A DNA stretch of 19,594 bases. It comes from JALZAA01 sp035316005 (GTDB lineage Bacteria > Actinomycetota > Acidimicrobiia > IMCC26256 > JACDBD01). Positions 1 through 6,880 of the stretch are shown here, one piece after another. A program made the translations under genes and the position numbers. How positions within the stretch are numbered: position 1 is the stretch's first letter; the number at the start of each line of letters is the position of its first letter. The notes beneath the pieces are model-generated. The model did not search any database and was not told where the DNA came from. It was given only the letters and a program-made list of their open reading frames with translations. The stretch lies in contig DATFXK010000060.1 of NCBI GenBank assembly GCA_035316005.1, forward strand, positions 1-19,594. Reading direction: 5' to 3'.

Positions 1-824
1 AAGTCGATGCGCTCGGTCTCCTTGCTCGCCGGGTTCTTGAGGTCGTCGGTGTTCATGTCCTGACGACCGCTGGTGCACGCCGTGCCGGTGGCGGGGTCGC
101 ACTCGGGATTGCCGGCCGCGAGGTGCGAGTCGACCCAGCCGTCGGCGACGATCGACTGATAGCGCTGCGAGGCCGCGGTCACGTTGAAGTCCCCGGTGAG
201 GACGCGGATCGTGCGCTTGTCGCCGCCTTCGCCCGCGATCGCCCTCGCCTGGATCGTCTGGCAATCGGGGATCGTGACCCCGGACGGGCATTCCGGCGGG
301 CAGTCGGCCGGCGTGCACGGCTTGGGGTCTCCCGGTTTGGGATCGCCGTCTTGGTGGCTCACGACCAGCACGAGCGGCCCGAGCTTGGAGCGCAACTCGA
401 CGCGGTACGCGCTGCGGAAGCTTCCCGCGAGGATCGTGAGCTTCTGGCTCGTGACCGGCAGCGTCGTGAGGACGAGCTCGCGGTCGGTGAGCGGCATGTT
501 GTGCCACACGATCTGGTACTTGCAGTGCTTCACCCACGGCGCCGCCGTGATCCGGTCGTACGTCCGGGGGGCGATCTCCTGCAGCGCCACCACCGGTGGG
601 CACTTCGCTGCTTGCAGCGCTTGTCCCAGGAGCGCGATCCGGTCGTCGCCCTGACAGTCATCGGGCGCGTTCGGGCAGAGGATCCCGTGGAGGACGTTCA
701 TCGTCACGATGCGCAGGTCGTCCTTCGGCGCGACACGACGCGCGCTCCCGGCGGCGGCCGGGATTCCGGGCGCCGCCGCCGCGACGAGCGCGGCCGCGGC
801 GAGCGTCACGAGCAGCTTCCGCAC
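1..824 (-). CDS. Secreted endonuclease/exonuclease/phosphatase-family protein (C-terminus cut by window edge)
   Basis: 274 residues are visible and the frame is open to the window edge. The first 26 or so residues (MRKLLVTLAAAALVAAAA...) form a signal peptide, so the protein is probably exported. The DNase I-like metal-phosphoesterase landmarks appear in order: Asn43 in TMNVLHG, Glu83 in ALQEI, Ser-His at 156-157 in VVSHQDGD, Asp212 and Asn214 in LTGDFNV, and ERID at the truncated end, which resembles the usual RIDY motif. The final catalytic Asp-His lies outside the window. Residues 160-195, between the Ser-His and GDFN motifs, form an insertion rich in Pro and Cys; about ten Cys are visible in total, which suggests disulfides. 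The start is GTG at 824, after a run of six G. It is divergent from the alcohol dehydrogenase. The substrate (nucleic acid, phospholipid or other phosphoester) cannot be read from sequence. Confidence 0.85.
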   Translation of the reverse strand, partial: MRKLLVTLAAAALVAAAAPGIPAAAGSARRVAPKDDLRIVTMNVLHGILCPNAPDDCQGDDRIALLGQALQAAKCPPVVALQEIAPRTYDRITAAPWVKHCKYQIVWHNMPLTDRELVLTTLPVTSQKLTILAGSFRSAYRVELRSKLGPLVLVVSHQDGDPKPGDPKPCTPADCPPECPSGVTIPDCQTIQARAIAGEGGDKRTIRVLTGDFNVTAASQRYQSIVADGWVDSHLAAGNPECDPATGTACTSGRQDMNTDDLKNPASKETERID

Positions 825-839
825 GATTCCCCCCGCGGC

Positions 840-889
840 GCCGGCGGCTTTGCCGACCGGCGGCGCAGGAGCCGGAGCTTGCGACGGCG
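840..889. repeat. Structured intergenic repeat, copy A (hairpin plus conserved box)
   Basis: Bases 840-861 fold into a hairpin: GCCGG+CGGC, loop TTT, then GCCG, a bulged A856, and CCGGC. This is nine base pairs, extendable by 839-862. It is followed by a 21-base box at 869-889 that is identical to 5211-5231 and contains GCCGGAGCTTGCGACGGC, itself an imperfect inverted repeat. Copy B has the same architecture. Copy A lies in the predicted 5' untranslated leader of the minus-strand gene and just upstream of the plus-strand promoter. Its function is unknown. Confidence 0.7.
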
Positions 890-890
890 T

Positions 891-919
891 CCGACAACGA
901 CTGCGGACCCTATTACGCT
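891..919 (+). promoter_or_regulatory. Predicted promoter of the alcohol dehydrogenase/VOC operon
   Basis: CCGACA (891-896) and TACGCT (914-919) are separated by exactly 17 bp. They resemble the -35 and -10 boxes of the housekeeping sigma factor. The expected transcription start, near 926, falls inside the palindrome at 920-935. This leaves a leader of about 27 bases before the GTG at 953. The start site is not tested. Confidence 0.55.
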
Positions 920-935
920 CTGACACTCGTGTCAG
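907..935 (-). promoter_or_regulatory. Predicted divergent promoter of the secreted phosphoesterase-family gene
   Basis: Read on the minus strand, CTGACA (935-930) and TAGGGT (912-907) are separated by 17 bp, a good match to a housekeeping promoter. The -35 box is one arm of the palindrome at 920-935. Transcription would start near 900 and give a leader of about 75 bases that carries the copy A hairpin. This promoter overlaps the plus-strand one almost completely. Confidence 0.5.
920..935. promoter_or_regulatory. 16-bp perfect palindrome, candidate repressor operator
   Basis: CTGACACTCGTGTCAG consists of 7-bp arms around a TC centre. It covers the expected plus-strand transcription start and the -35 box of the minus-strand promoter, so one bound dimer could block both. 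Symmetry and size suit a TetR-type or similar dimeric regulator. No regulator gene is present in the window. Confidence 0.6.
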
Positions 936-952
936 GGAACGCGGGGCGAGCG

Positions 953-1999
953 GTGCCGGAGACGATGCGTGCGGCGGTGTACCGGGGCCCGCGCGACGTG
1001 GCCGTCGAGGAGCGTCCGGTCCCCGAGCTGGGCCCACGCGACGTCCTCGTCGAGGTCAGTCACTGCGGGGTGTGCGGCAGCGACCTCCACATGTTCGTCG
1101 ACGGGTGGGGGGCACCGAACTCAATCGGCGGGCACGAGTACTCGGGGCGCGTGTTGGCGGTGGGGGACGACGTGCGCGACTGGTCACCCGGTGACGAGGT
1201 CGTCGGCGGACCGTCGCAGCGGTGCGGCGAGTGCGAGTACTGCCTCGCCGGCCGGCCGCAGCTGTGCACCGGGCGCAGCAACCCGGGCGTCGGGGCGTTC
1301 CAAGGTGCGTTCGCGAACTTCGTGCGCGTCCACGAGGCCGAGCTCCTGCGCGTCCCTCCGGGCCTGTCGATGCGCGCCGCCGCGCTGGCCGAGCCGCTCG
1401 CAGTGGCGCTGCACGGGCTGACGCGCGGCGGCGTCGAAGTGGGCCAGCGTGTGCTCGTGACCGGGTGCGGGCCGATCGGCGCGCTGAGCATCGCCGCCGC
1501 ACGGGCGCGCGGCGTCACCGAGATCGTGGCCAGCGAGCCGCACCCGACGCGCCAGGCGCTGGCCGAGCGCCTCGGCGCCACAGTCGTCACGCCCGACGAG
1601 CTCCCGAAGCCCCGGATGCCGTTCGATCTCGTCGACGACCCCTTCGATGTCGCGCTCGAGTGCTCCGGCCACGGCGTGGCGATGGAGAGCGCCTTGTCCC
1701 AGCTCAAGCGGGGCGGCACCCTCGTGCTCGTGGGCGCCGGCATGACGTGGCCCCGGTTCGACAACAACCGGATCCTCCTCAACGAGCTCGTGATCACGGG
1801 TGCGTTCGTGTACGACCCCGACGGGTTCCCGCGGGCGCTCGAGCTGCTCGCCTCGCCCGACTTCCCGACCGACGTGCTCATCGAGTCCGAGGACGTGCCC
1901 CTCGAGGGCCTGTACGACGCCGTCGAACGGCTGGTGTCGGGCGAGCTCCCCGCCAAGGTGCTCATCGCCCCGAACCGCGGAAACGGAGGCGCACGATGA
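953..1999 (+). CDS. Zinc-dependent medium-chain alcohol dehydrogenase
   Basis: 348-residue MDR-superfamily dehydrogenase, cytoplasmic, predicted to oxidise an alcohol or polyol with NAD(P). The catalytic zinc ligands are visible as Cys41 in CGVCGSDLH and His61-Glu62 in GGHEYSG. A structural zinc site is formed by Cys91, 94, 97 and 105 in CGECEYCLAGRPQLC. The Rossmann motif GCGPIG follows VLVT near residue 180, and the acidic residue in VASEP at the end of the second strand favours NAD. I chose GTG 953 because a GGGG lies six bases upstream; ATG 965 is an alternative that removes four residues. The stop overlaps the next start by 4 bp, so the two genes are probably translationally coupled. Transcription is predicted to be controlled by the palindrome at 920-935. 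The substrate is not identifiable; threonine/sorbitol-type enzymes are the nearest general pattern. Confidence 0.9.
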   Translation: MPETMRAAVYRGPRDVAVEERPVPELGPRDVLVEVSHCGVCGSDLHMFVDGWGAPNSIGGHEYSGRVLAVGDDVRDWSPGDEVVGGPSQRCGECEYCLAGRPQLCTGRSNPGVGAFQGAFANFVRVHEAELLRVPPGLSMRAAALAEPLAVALHGLTRGGVEVGQRVLVTGCGPIGALSIAAARARGVTEIVASEPHPTRQALAERLGATVVTPDELPKPRMPFDLVDDPFDVALECSGHGVAMESALSQLKRGGTLVLVGAGMTWPRFDNNRILLNELVITGAFVYDPDGFPRALELLASPDFPTDVLIESEDVPLEGLYDAVERLVSGELPAKVLIAPNRGNGGAR

Positions 2000-2448
2000 C
2001 GACACCGACGCGCACGCCGAGGTTCAACCACGTGGCCATGAGCGTCCCGACCGAGCTGCTCGGCGAGGACGGCCGGCGTGACCTCGTGCGCTTCTACGAC
2101 GAGGTGTTCGGGTGGAAGGAGCTGCCGACCGAGACCGTCGACGGCAAGAAGCTCGTGCTGTCGGCGTACACCTACGAGCAGTTCGTGTTCCTGATCGCCG
2201 ACGACCCGCCGATGGCATGCCCGCGTCTCGACCACTTCGGCATGTCCGTCGAGACCGAGCAGGAGCTGGACGACATGCTCGCTCGCGCCAAGGCGTTCCA
2301 GGCCCGCGACGACCGGGTCGACATCGTCGACCGGGAGGTGACGGACCACGGGATGCTCGCGATCACGAGCTTCTACGTGCGCTACCTCCTGCCCATGATG
2401 GTCGAGATCCAGTGGTGGGACTTCAAGAAACGGGACGAACCCGCCTGA
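1996..2448 (+). CDS. VOC-superfamily (glyoxalase/dioxygenase fold) protein
   Basis: 150 residues, the size of a single two-module vicinal-oxygen-chelate domain. Candidate metal ligands sit at the expected places: His12 in FNHVAMSV opening the first module, His80 in RLDHFGMSV opening the second, and Glu137 in MVEIQWW on the last strand. FYDEVFGWKE at 33-42 is the typical loop after the first strand. Family members isomerise, cleave or bind small molecules, or bind drugs; the reaction here is unknown. ATG 1996 overlaps the dehydrogenase stop (ATGA) and has GGAGG six bases upstream. The pairing suggests both enzymes act on one metabolite (inference). Confidence 0.85.
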   Translation: MTTPTRTPRFNHVAMSVPTELLGEDGRRDLVRFYDEVFGWKELPTETVDGKKLVLSAYTYEQFVFLIADDPPMACPRLDHFGMSVETEQELDDMLARAKAFQARDDRVDIVDREVTDHGMLAITSFYVRYLLPMMVEIQWWDFKKRDEPA

Positions 2449-2463
2449 TCCGGTCGCGACTGT

Positions 2464-2469
2464 TACGGT
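2464..2469 (+). promoter_or_regulatory. Predicted -10 box TACGGT for a leaderless gene
   Basis: TACGGT ends seven bases before the ATG at 2477, and no ribosome binding site lies between. Transcription would therefore begin at or next to the start codon. No convincing -35 box is seen. Confidence 0.45.
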
Positions 2470-2476
2470 TCGTGCG

Positions 2477-4063
2477 ATGAAGGTGGCCTCCGAGGCACCC
2501 GCGCGCGCCGCCAGCCCGCCCGACGGCGCCGAGCCCGCGACGCAGGGGTCGATCCCTCGGTGGCTCGTGGTCGCCGCCGTGCTCGTCATCGTTGCGGGCA
2601 TCGTGATGCGGTTTGTCGCCGTCAGCGAGCTGTGGCTCGACGAGGCGCTGTCGGTGAACATCGCCCGTCTGCCGCTCGGCGACATCCCCGACTGGCTGCG
2701 CCACGACGGGGCGCCGCCTCTCTATTACTTCATGCTCCACCTCTGGACGGACGTGTTCGGCACCGGCAACGTCGCCGTCCGGTCGCTCTCGGCCGTGCTG
2801 TCGGTGGCGACCTTGGTGCCGATGTGGTTCGCCGGCCGTCGCATCGCGGGGCGGACCGGCGGCTGGATCGCGGTGCTGATCCTGGCGTCGTCGCCGTTCG
2901 CCATCACGTTCGGCTCCGAGACGCGCATGTACTCGCTCGTGATGCTGCTCGTGACGGTCGGGTACCTCGCCGTCCGGCGGCTCCTCGAGCAGCCGTCGCT
3001 GGGGCGGCAGGCCGTCGTCGCGCTCGTTACGGCGCTGCTCCTGTACACGCACTACTGGTCCTTCTATCTGCTCGCGGCCGTGGGTGGGGTGCTCGTCTGG
3101 CAGGCGTGGCGCGGAGCCGACGCCGAGCGGCGCCACGCGGCCCGGTCGGCGCTGGTCGCGATCGTCGCCGGCGCCATCACGTTCCTTCCGTGGGTCCCGA
3201 CGTTCCTCTACCAGTCCAAGCACACCGGGACCCCGTGGGGCGACCCGATCTTCATGACAGCGTCGTTCGCGTTCGCGCTGCGGGACTTCGCCGGCGGCGA
3301 GCACTCCGAGTCGTACGCCTTCCTGGTCGTTCTCATCACGTTGACGATCGTCGCCGTGTTCGGCCGTGCGATCGACCGGTACCGCATCGAGCTCGACGTG
3401 CGCACGCGCCCCGGTGTCCGAGTCGAGGCGGGGATCTGGGTGGTCACGCTCATCCTCGGCGGCGCCGCCGCGTTCCTCACCCGAGGGACCTTCGCCGGCC
3501 GGTACGCATCCGTCCTCTATCCGCTCTTCGTCCTCGTGCTGGTGTACGGCGTCACCGTGTTCGCCGACCGGCGGGTCCGAGTGGTCGTGCTCGCCATCGT
3601 GGCGATCTTCGGCCTCGGCAGCGGTTTACGCGTCGTCCTCGACGACCGCACCGAGGCTCGCCCGGTCGCCGACGCGATCCGAGCCGGCGCGAAGCCGGGT
3701 GATGTGGTCCTCTACTGCCCCGACCAGCTGGGCCCGAGCGTGAGCCGGCTCCTCGGAGGCAAGCGGCTGGTGCAACTGACGTTCCCGGCGGGGGACCGGC
3801 CGGAGCTCGTCGACTGGGTCGACTACAAGGAGCGGCGGGACCGGGTGGACGCGAACGCGTTTAGCCAGGGGGTGCTCGACCGCGCCGGCGCCGGCAGCAC
3901 GATCTGGTACGTCGTCGCGATCCAGTACCGCGGCGGCAACGAGGGGAAGTGCGACGCGATCCAGCGCTCGTTGAACGCAGCCCGTCCCGGCGCACGGCAG
4001 CTCGTCCTGGCGAACGACAAGTACAACGAGTTCTTCGCTCTGTTCGAGTACCCGCCGCGGTGA
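2477..4063 (+). CDS. GT39-like (PMT/ArnT-type) membrane glycosyltransferase
   Basis: 528-residue polytopic membrane protein of the GT-C fold. After a short cytoplasmic N-terminus and a first membrane helix (about 29-49), the external loop carries ELWLDEALSV with the acidic pair Asp55-Glu56, the expected catalytic or metal-binding position. HDGAPPLYYFMLHLW follows (from His76), a signature of this family. Many hydrophobic helices run to about residue 385. A soluble, probably external, C-terminal portion of about 140 residues follows. Such enzymes move a sugar from a polyprenyl-phosphate donor to an envelope acceptor on the outer face of the membrane; the sugar and acceptor are unknown. The start appears leaderless. 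The stop overlaps the next gene by 4 bp. Confidence 0.85.
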   Translation: MKVASEAPARAASPPDGAEPATQGSIPRWLVVAAVLVIVAGIVMRFVAVSELWLDEALSVNIARLPLGDIPDWLRHDGAPPLYYFMLHLWTDVFGTGNVAVRSLSAVLSVATLVPMWFAGRRIAGRTGGWIAVLILASSPFAITFGSETRMYSLVMLLVTVGYLAVRRLLEQPSLGRQAVVALVTALLLYTHYWSFYLLAAVGGVLVWQAWRGADAERRHAARSALVAIVAGAITFLPWVPTFLYQSKHTGTPWGDPIFMTASFAFALRDFAGGEHSESYAFLVVLITLTIVAVFGRAIDRYRIELDVRTRPGVRVEAGIWVVTLILGGAAAFLTRGTFAGRYASVLYPLFVLVLVYGVTVFADRRVRVVVLAIVAIFGLGSGLRVVLDDRTEARPVADAIRAGAKPGDVVLYCPDQLGPSVSRLLGGKRLVQLTFPAGDRPELVDWVDYKERRDRVDANAFSQGVLDRAGAGSTIWYVVAIQYRGGNEGKCDAIQRSLNAARPGARQLVLANDKYNEFFALFEYPPR

Positions 4064-5181
4064 CCGAGGCCGTTCGGGAGTTCGTCCGGCGCGACCTGCG
4101 CGCCGCTGCGGTGCCGTGGGCCCTAGCTCGGGTGCTCGTGGTGGGATCCCTGGCTCTGGCGCGCTTCGCGGTCGATCACCTCGAGCACGCGGTGCGCCCG
4201 GTGCAACTGGGCCAGGGCCTCTTCGCGTGGGACGCAGCCTTCTACCGGGAGATCGCCGAGCACGGATACGGCGCCGCGCGCTCGGAGACGCTGCGGTTCT
4301 TCCCGCTCGTGCCGTTGGCCTCACGCTGGCTGGGCGTCGTGTTCCTCGGGAACGACGCCGCCGCGCTGATCGTCGTGGCGAACGGTTCCGCGCTGCTGTT
4401 CGGCGCGCTCGTCTACCGGCTGACGCGCTTGGAGACCGGCAACCCGCACACGGCGACGCGGGCGGCGTGGTTCGCCGCCATCTTCCCGCCGGCCATGGTG
4501 CTGGTCCTCGGGTACGCCGAGGCGACCTTCATGCTGCTGTCGGTGGCGATGTTCCTCGCTCTGCGGACCCGCAGGTTCGCGTGGGCCATCCCGTTCGGCG
4601 TGCTCGCGGGGCTGACGCGACCGGTCGGCGTGCTGCTCGTCGTGCCGGCGGCGATCGAGGCCGCCCGAACGTGGGGCACCGCGACGCTGCGAGACCGCGC
4701 GGCACGCATCGGCGCGGTGCTCGCCGGACCGGTCGGAAGCGGGCTGTACCTGCTGTGGGTCCGGTACGCGTACGGCGACGCCTTCCTCCCGCTGAGCATC
4801 CAGAACAACCGCGCCCATCGAGGCGGGTTCGTCGATCCCTTCACCCGCACCTACGACGGGGTCTCCGACCTCGTTCACGGCGACCGTTTCGGGTCGGGGC
4901 TCCACATCCTCTGGTTGGCGCTGTTCGTTGTGCTGATCGTCGTGTTGCTGCAGCGACTCCCGTCGTCGTACGGCTGGTACGCGGCGGCGATGGTCCTCGT
5001 CAACGTCTCGGCTCGGAACCTCGACTCGTTCGAGCGCTATGCGATGAGCGCCTTTCCGCTGGTGCTGGCGGTCGCGCTCGTCACCGACCGGCCGGACGTC
5101 GAGCGACCCGTGCTGGTGGTCTCGGCGGCAGGACTGGTCGGGTACAGCATCCTCGGGTTCCTCGGGGTCTACGTGCCGTGA
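4060..5181 (+). CDS. PIG-V-like GT-C mannosyltransferase family protein
   Basis: 373-residue polytopic membrane protein. The first external loop contains FAWDAAFYREIAEHGYG (56-71). This matches the W-D-x-x-[WF]-Y-x-x-I-A-x-x-G-Y pattern of the PIG-V/GPI-mannosyltransferase group and supplies the presumed catalytic Asp58. FFPLVPLASRW follows, another common feature of this family. The expected donor for such enzymes is polyprenyl-phosphate-mannose, which the Ppm1-like product at 6822-7556 could make. GTG 4060 overlaps the upstream TGA (GTGA), so this gene is coupled to the preceding GT39-like gene. The acceptor is unknown. A further GT-C subfamily is possible, but the WD...GY motif is distinctive. 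Confidence 0.8.
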   Translation: MTEAVREFVRRDLRAAAVPWALARVLVVGSLALARFAVDHLEHAVRPVQLGQGLFAWDAAFYREIAEHGYGAARSETLRFFPLVPLASRWLGVVFLGNDAAALIVVANGSALLFGALVYRLTRLETGNPHTATRAAWFAAIFPPAMVLVLGYAEATFMLLSVAMFLALRTRRFAWAIPFGVLAGLTRPVGVLLVVPAAIEAARTWGTATLRDRAARIGAVLAGPVGSGLYLLWVRYAYGDAFLPLSIQNNRAHRGGFVDPFTRTYDGVSDLVHGDRFGSGLHILWLALFVVLIVVLLQRLPSSYGWYAAAMVLVNVSARNLDSFERYAMSAFPLVLAVALVTDRPDVERPVLVVSAAGLVGYSILGFLGVYVP

Positions 5182-5182
5182 G

Positions 5183-5231
5183 GACGGCGGCTTCGCCGAC
5201 CGTCGTCACAGAGCCGGAGCTTGCGACGGCG
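5183..5231. repeat. Structured intergenic repeat, copy B
   Basis: Begins one base after the stop codon of the PIG-V-like gene. Bases 5183-5204 form the same nine-pair hairpin as copy A: GACGG+CGGC, loop TTC, GCCG, bulged A5199, CCGTC. The second base pair is A-T here and C-G in copy A, a compensatory change. The 21-base box at 5211-5231 is identical to 869-889. It has the same orientation as copy A, and both lie upstream of a plus-strand gene. No T-run follows, so a standard terminator is not obvious. Confidence 0.7.
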
Positions 5232-5278
5232 CCCATGAGGGTGAGCTCCGCAGTCGGCGGGTCGGTCGGCGCGGCTCG

Positions 5279-5284
5279 TAGACT
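5279..5284 (+). promoter_or_regulatory. Predicted -10 box TAGACT of the FAD oxidoreductase gene
   Basis: TAGACT lies 63 bases before the chosen GTG (5348). It would start a leader of roughly 55 bases that contains the palindrome at 5298-5315. No clear -35 box is seen in the very G+C-rich upstream bases. Confidence 0.35.
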
Positions 5285-5297
5285 GTCGTGCTCGGGC

Positions 5298-5315
5298 GCC
5301 GGGTGCGCACCCGGC
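5298..5315. promoter_or_regulatory. 18-bp perfect palindrome in the oxidoreductase leader
   Basis: GCCGGGTGCGCACCCGGC is perfectly self-complementary with no spacer. It lies between the predicted -10 box and the ribosome binding site (GGAG, 5336-5339). Having no loop, it fits a protein-binding operator better than an RNA hairpin, although a smaller-stem hairpin is possible. Confidence 0.45.
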
Positions 5316-5347
5316 CCGATCCCGACGATGAAGCCGGAGTCGCCTTC

Positions 5348-6880
5348 GTGACGACCGAATCGACGTCCTCGCCCAACGTCGTCATCATCGGCGCCGGCCC
5401 TGCCGGCCTCACCGCCGCGTACGTGCTCACCAAGCGCGGGGTGACCTCCACCGTCCTCGAGGCCGACACGGTGGTCGGCGGCATCAGCCGCACCACCGAG
5501 CGCGACGGGTGGCGCTTCGACATCGGCGGTCACCGGTTCTTCACCAAGGTGCAGCCGGTCGAGGACCTGTGGTTCGAGATCCTCGGGCCCGACGACTTCC
5601 TGCGCCGGCCCCGGCTGAGCCGCATCTACTACCGGGGGAAGTTTTACGACTACCCGATCTCGGCGATGAACGCCCTGCGCAACCTCGGCCCCATCGAAGC
5701 CGTGCGGTGCGTCATGTCGTACTTGTGGGTGCGGATCCACCCGCCGAAGGACAAGACAACGCTCGAGGGGTTCGTGGCGTCGCGATTCGGATGGCGCCTG
5801 TACCGCCACTTCTTCAAGACCCAGAGCGAAAAGGTCTGGGGCGTCCCGTGCACCGAGATCCAGGCCGATTGGGGCGCCCAACGCATCAAGAACCTGTCCT
5901 TGTTCCGCGCCGTGTGGGAGGCGCTGAAGCCCAAATCGTTCCGGCGCAAGAAGGACAAGTCGAAGCAGGTGACAAGCCTGATCGAGGAGTTCAACTATCC
6001 GAAGTACGGCCCGGGGATGATGTGGGAGCGTGCCACTGAGCTCGTGACCGCCCGGGGCACCAAGGTCGTCTTCGGCTCCGCCGTGACCAAGATCGAGGTG
6101 CGCGACGGGAAGGCCGTGGCAGTCACGGCGGAGACCGACGGCGCGCCGACCCGCTACGAATGCACCCACGTGATCTCCTCGATGCCGATCAGCGCGCTCG
6201 TTCGCGCGATCGATCCGCCGGTGCCGCCGGAGGTCCAGGCCGCCGCCGACGGCCTGCGCTATCGGGACTTCATCACCGTCGCGTTGGTGCTGCCGGAGGA
6301 ACGTGGCTTTCCCGACAACTGGATCTACATCAACGACGCCAGCGTGGCCGTGGGCCGGATCCAGAACTTCGGCCGCTGGTCGCCGTACCTCGTCAAGGAC
6401 GGCCGCACCTGCCTCGGCCTCGAGTACTTCGTGAACGAGGGCGACGACATGTGGACCAAGGCCGATCCGGACCTGATCGAGCAAGGGAAGCGCGAGCTAT
6501 GCGAGATCGGGCTCCTCGACGACCCGTCTCAGGTCGAGACCGGATACGTCGTGCGGATGCCGAAGGCCTATCCGATGTACGACGACACCTACAAGGCCAA
6601 CGTCGAGACGATGCGGAAGTGGCTCGATGCCAACGCGCCGAACGTGTTCCCGGTCGGCCGGAACGGGATGCACAAGTACAACAACCAGGACCACTCGATG
6701 TACACGGCGATGCTGTCCGTCGAGAACATCTTCGGCGCGAACAACGATGTGTGGAACGTCAACGTCGAAGCCGAATACCACGAAGAGAAATCGGCGGGGG
6801 ACGCCGGGGGAAAGGGTGCTGCTAGCCGCTCCAGCGCCGCCACAGGCGACCGAACCGGTCGCGAATCCCCCACCACGTGA
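5348..6880 (+). CDS. FAD/NAD(P)-dependent amine-oxidase-like oxidoreductase (UDP-galactopyranose-mutase-like group)
   Basis: 510 residues. An N-terminal Rossmann FAD site reads VVIIGAGPAG (11-20), followed by Glu38 for ribose binding and GGISRT (44-49). DIGGHRFFTK (58-67) is the conserved second flavin motif. The central block EKVWGVP and the NQDHSMYTAM region near the C-terminus fit flavoproteins often found beside envelope-polysaccharide glycosyltransferases and annotated as protoporphyrinogen-oxidase- or UGM-like. The reaction is therefore unsettled; sugar-nucleotide or lipid-linked-sugar redox chemistry is inferred from context only. GTG 5348 has GGAG eight bases upstream and starts just before the Rossmann strand; GTG 5288 would add 20 low-complexity residues. 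The last 30 or so residues are Gly/Ala/Ser-rich and overlap the convergent Ppm1 gene by 59 bp. Confidence 0.82.
   Translation: MTTESTSSPNVVIIGAGPAGLTAAYVLTKRGVTSTVLEADTVVGGISRTTERDGWRFDIGGHRFFTKVQPVEDLWFEILGPDDFLRRPRLSRIYYRGKFYDYPISAMNALRNLGPIEAVRCVMSYLWVRIHPPKDKTTLEGFVASRFGWRLYRHFFKTQSEKVWGVPCTEIQADWGAQRIKNLSLFRAVWEALKPKSFRRKKDKSKQVTSLIEEFNYPKYGPGMMWERATELVTARGTKVVFGSAVTKIEVRDGKAVAVTAETDGAPTRYECTHVISSMPISALVRAIDPPVPPEVQAAADGLRYRDFITVALVLPEERGFPDNWIYINDASVAVGRIQNFGRWSPYLVKDGRTCLGLEYFVNEGDDMWTKADPDLIEQGKRELCEIGLLDDPSQVETGYVVRMPKAYPMYDDTYKANVETMRKWLDANAPNVFPVGRNGMHKYNNQDHSMYTAMLSVENIFGANNDVWNVNVEAEYHEEKSAGDAGGKGAASRSSAATGDRTGRESPTT

Noticed and set aside
1060..2685. Minus-strand open frame (541 residues) opposite the alcohol dehydrogenase and VOC genes
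   Set aside because: The real genes on the plus strand have full zinc and metal motifs. This frame is compositionally a shadow.
5081..6484. Minus-strand open frame (467 residues) opposite the FAD oxidoreductase
   Set aside because: It mirrors the oxidoreductase, has no motifs, and ends in repetitive Arg/Pro sequence.
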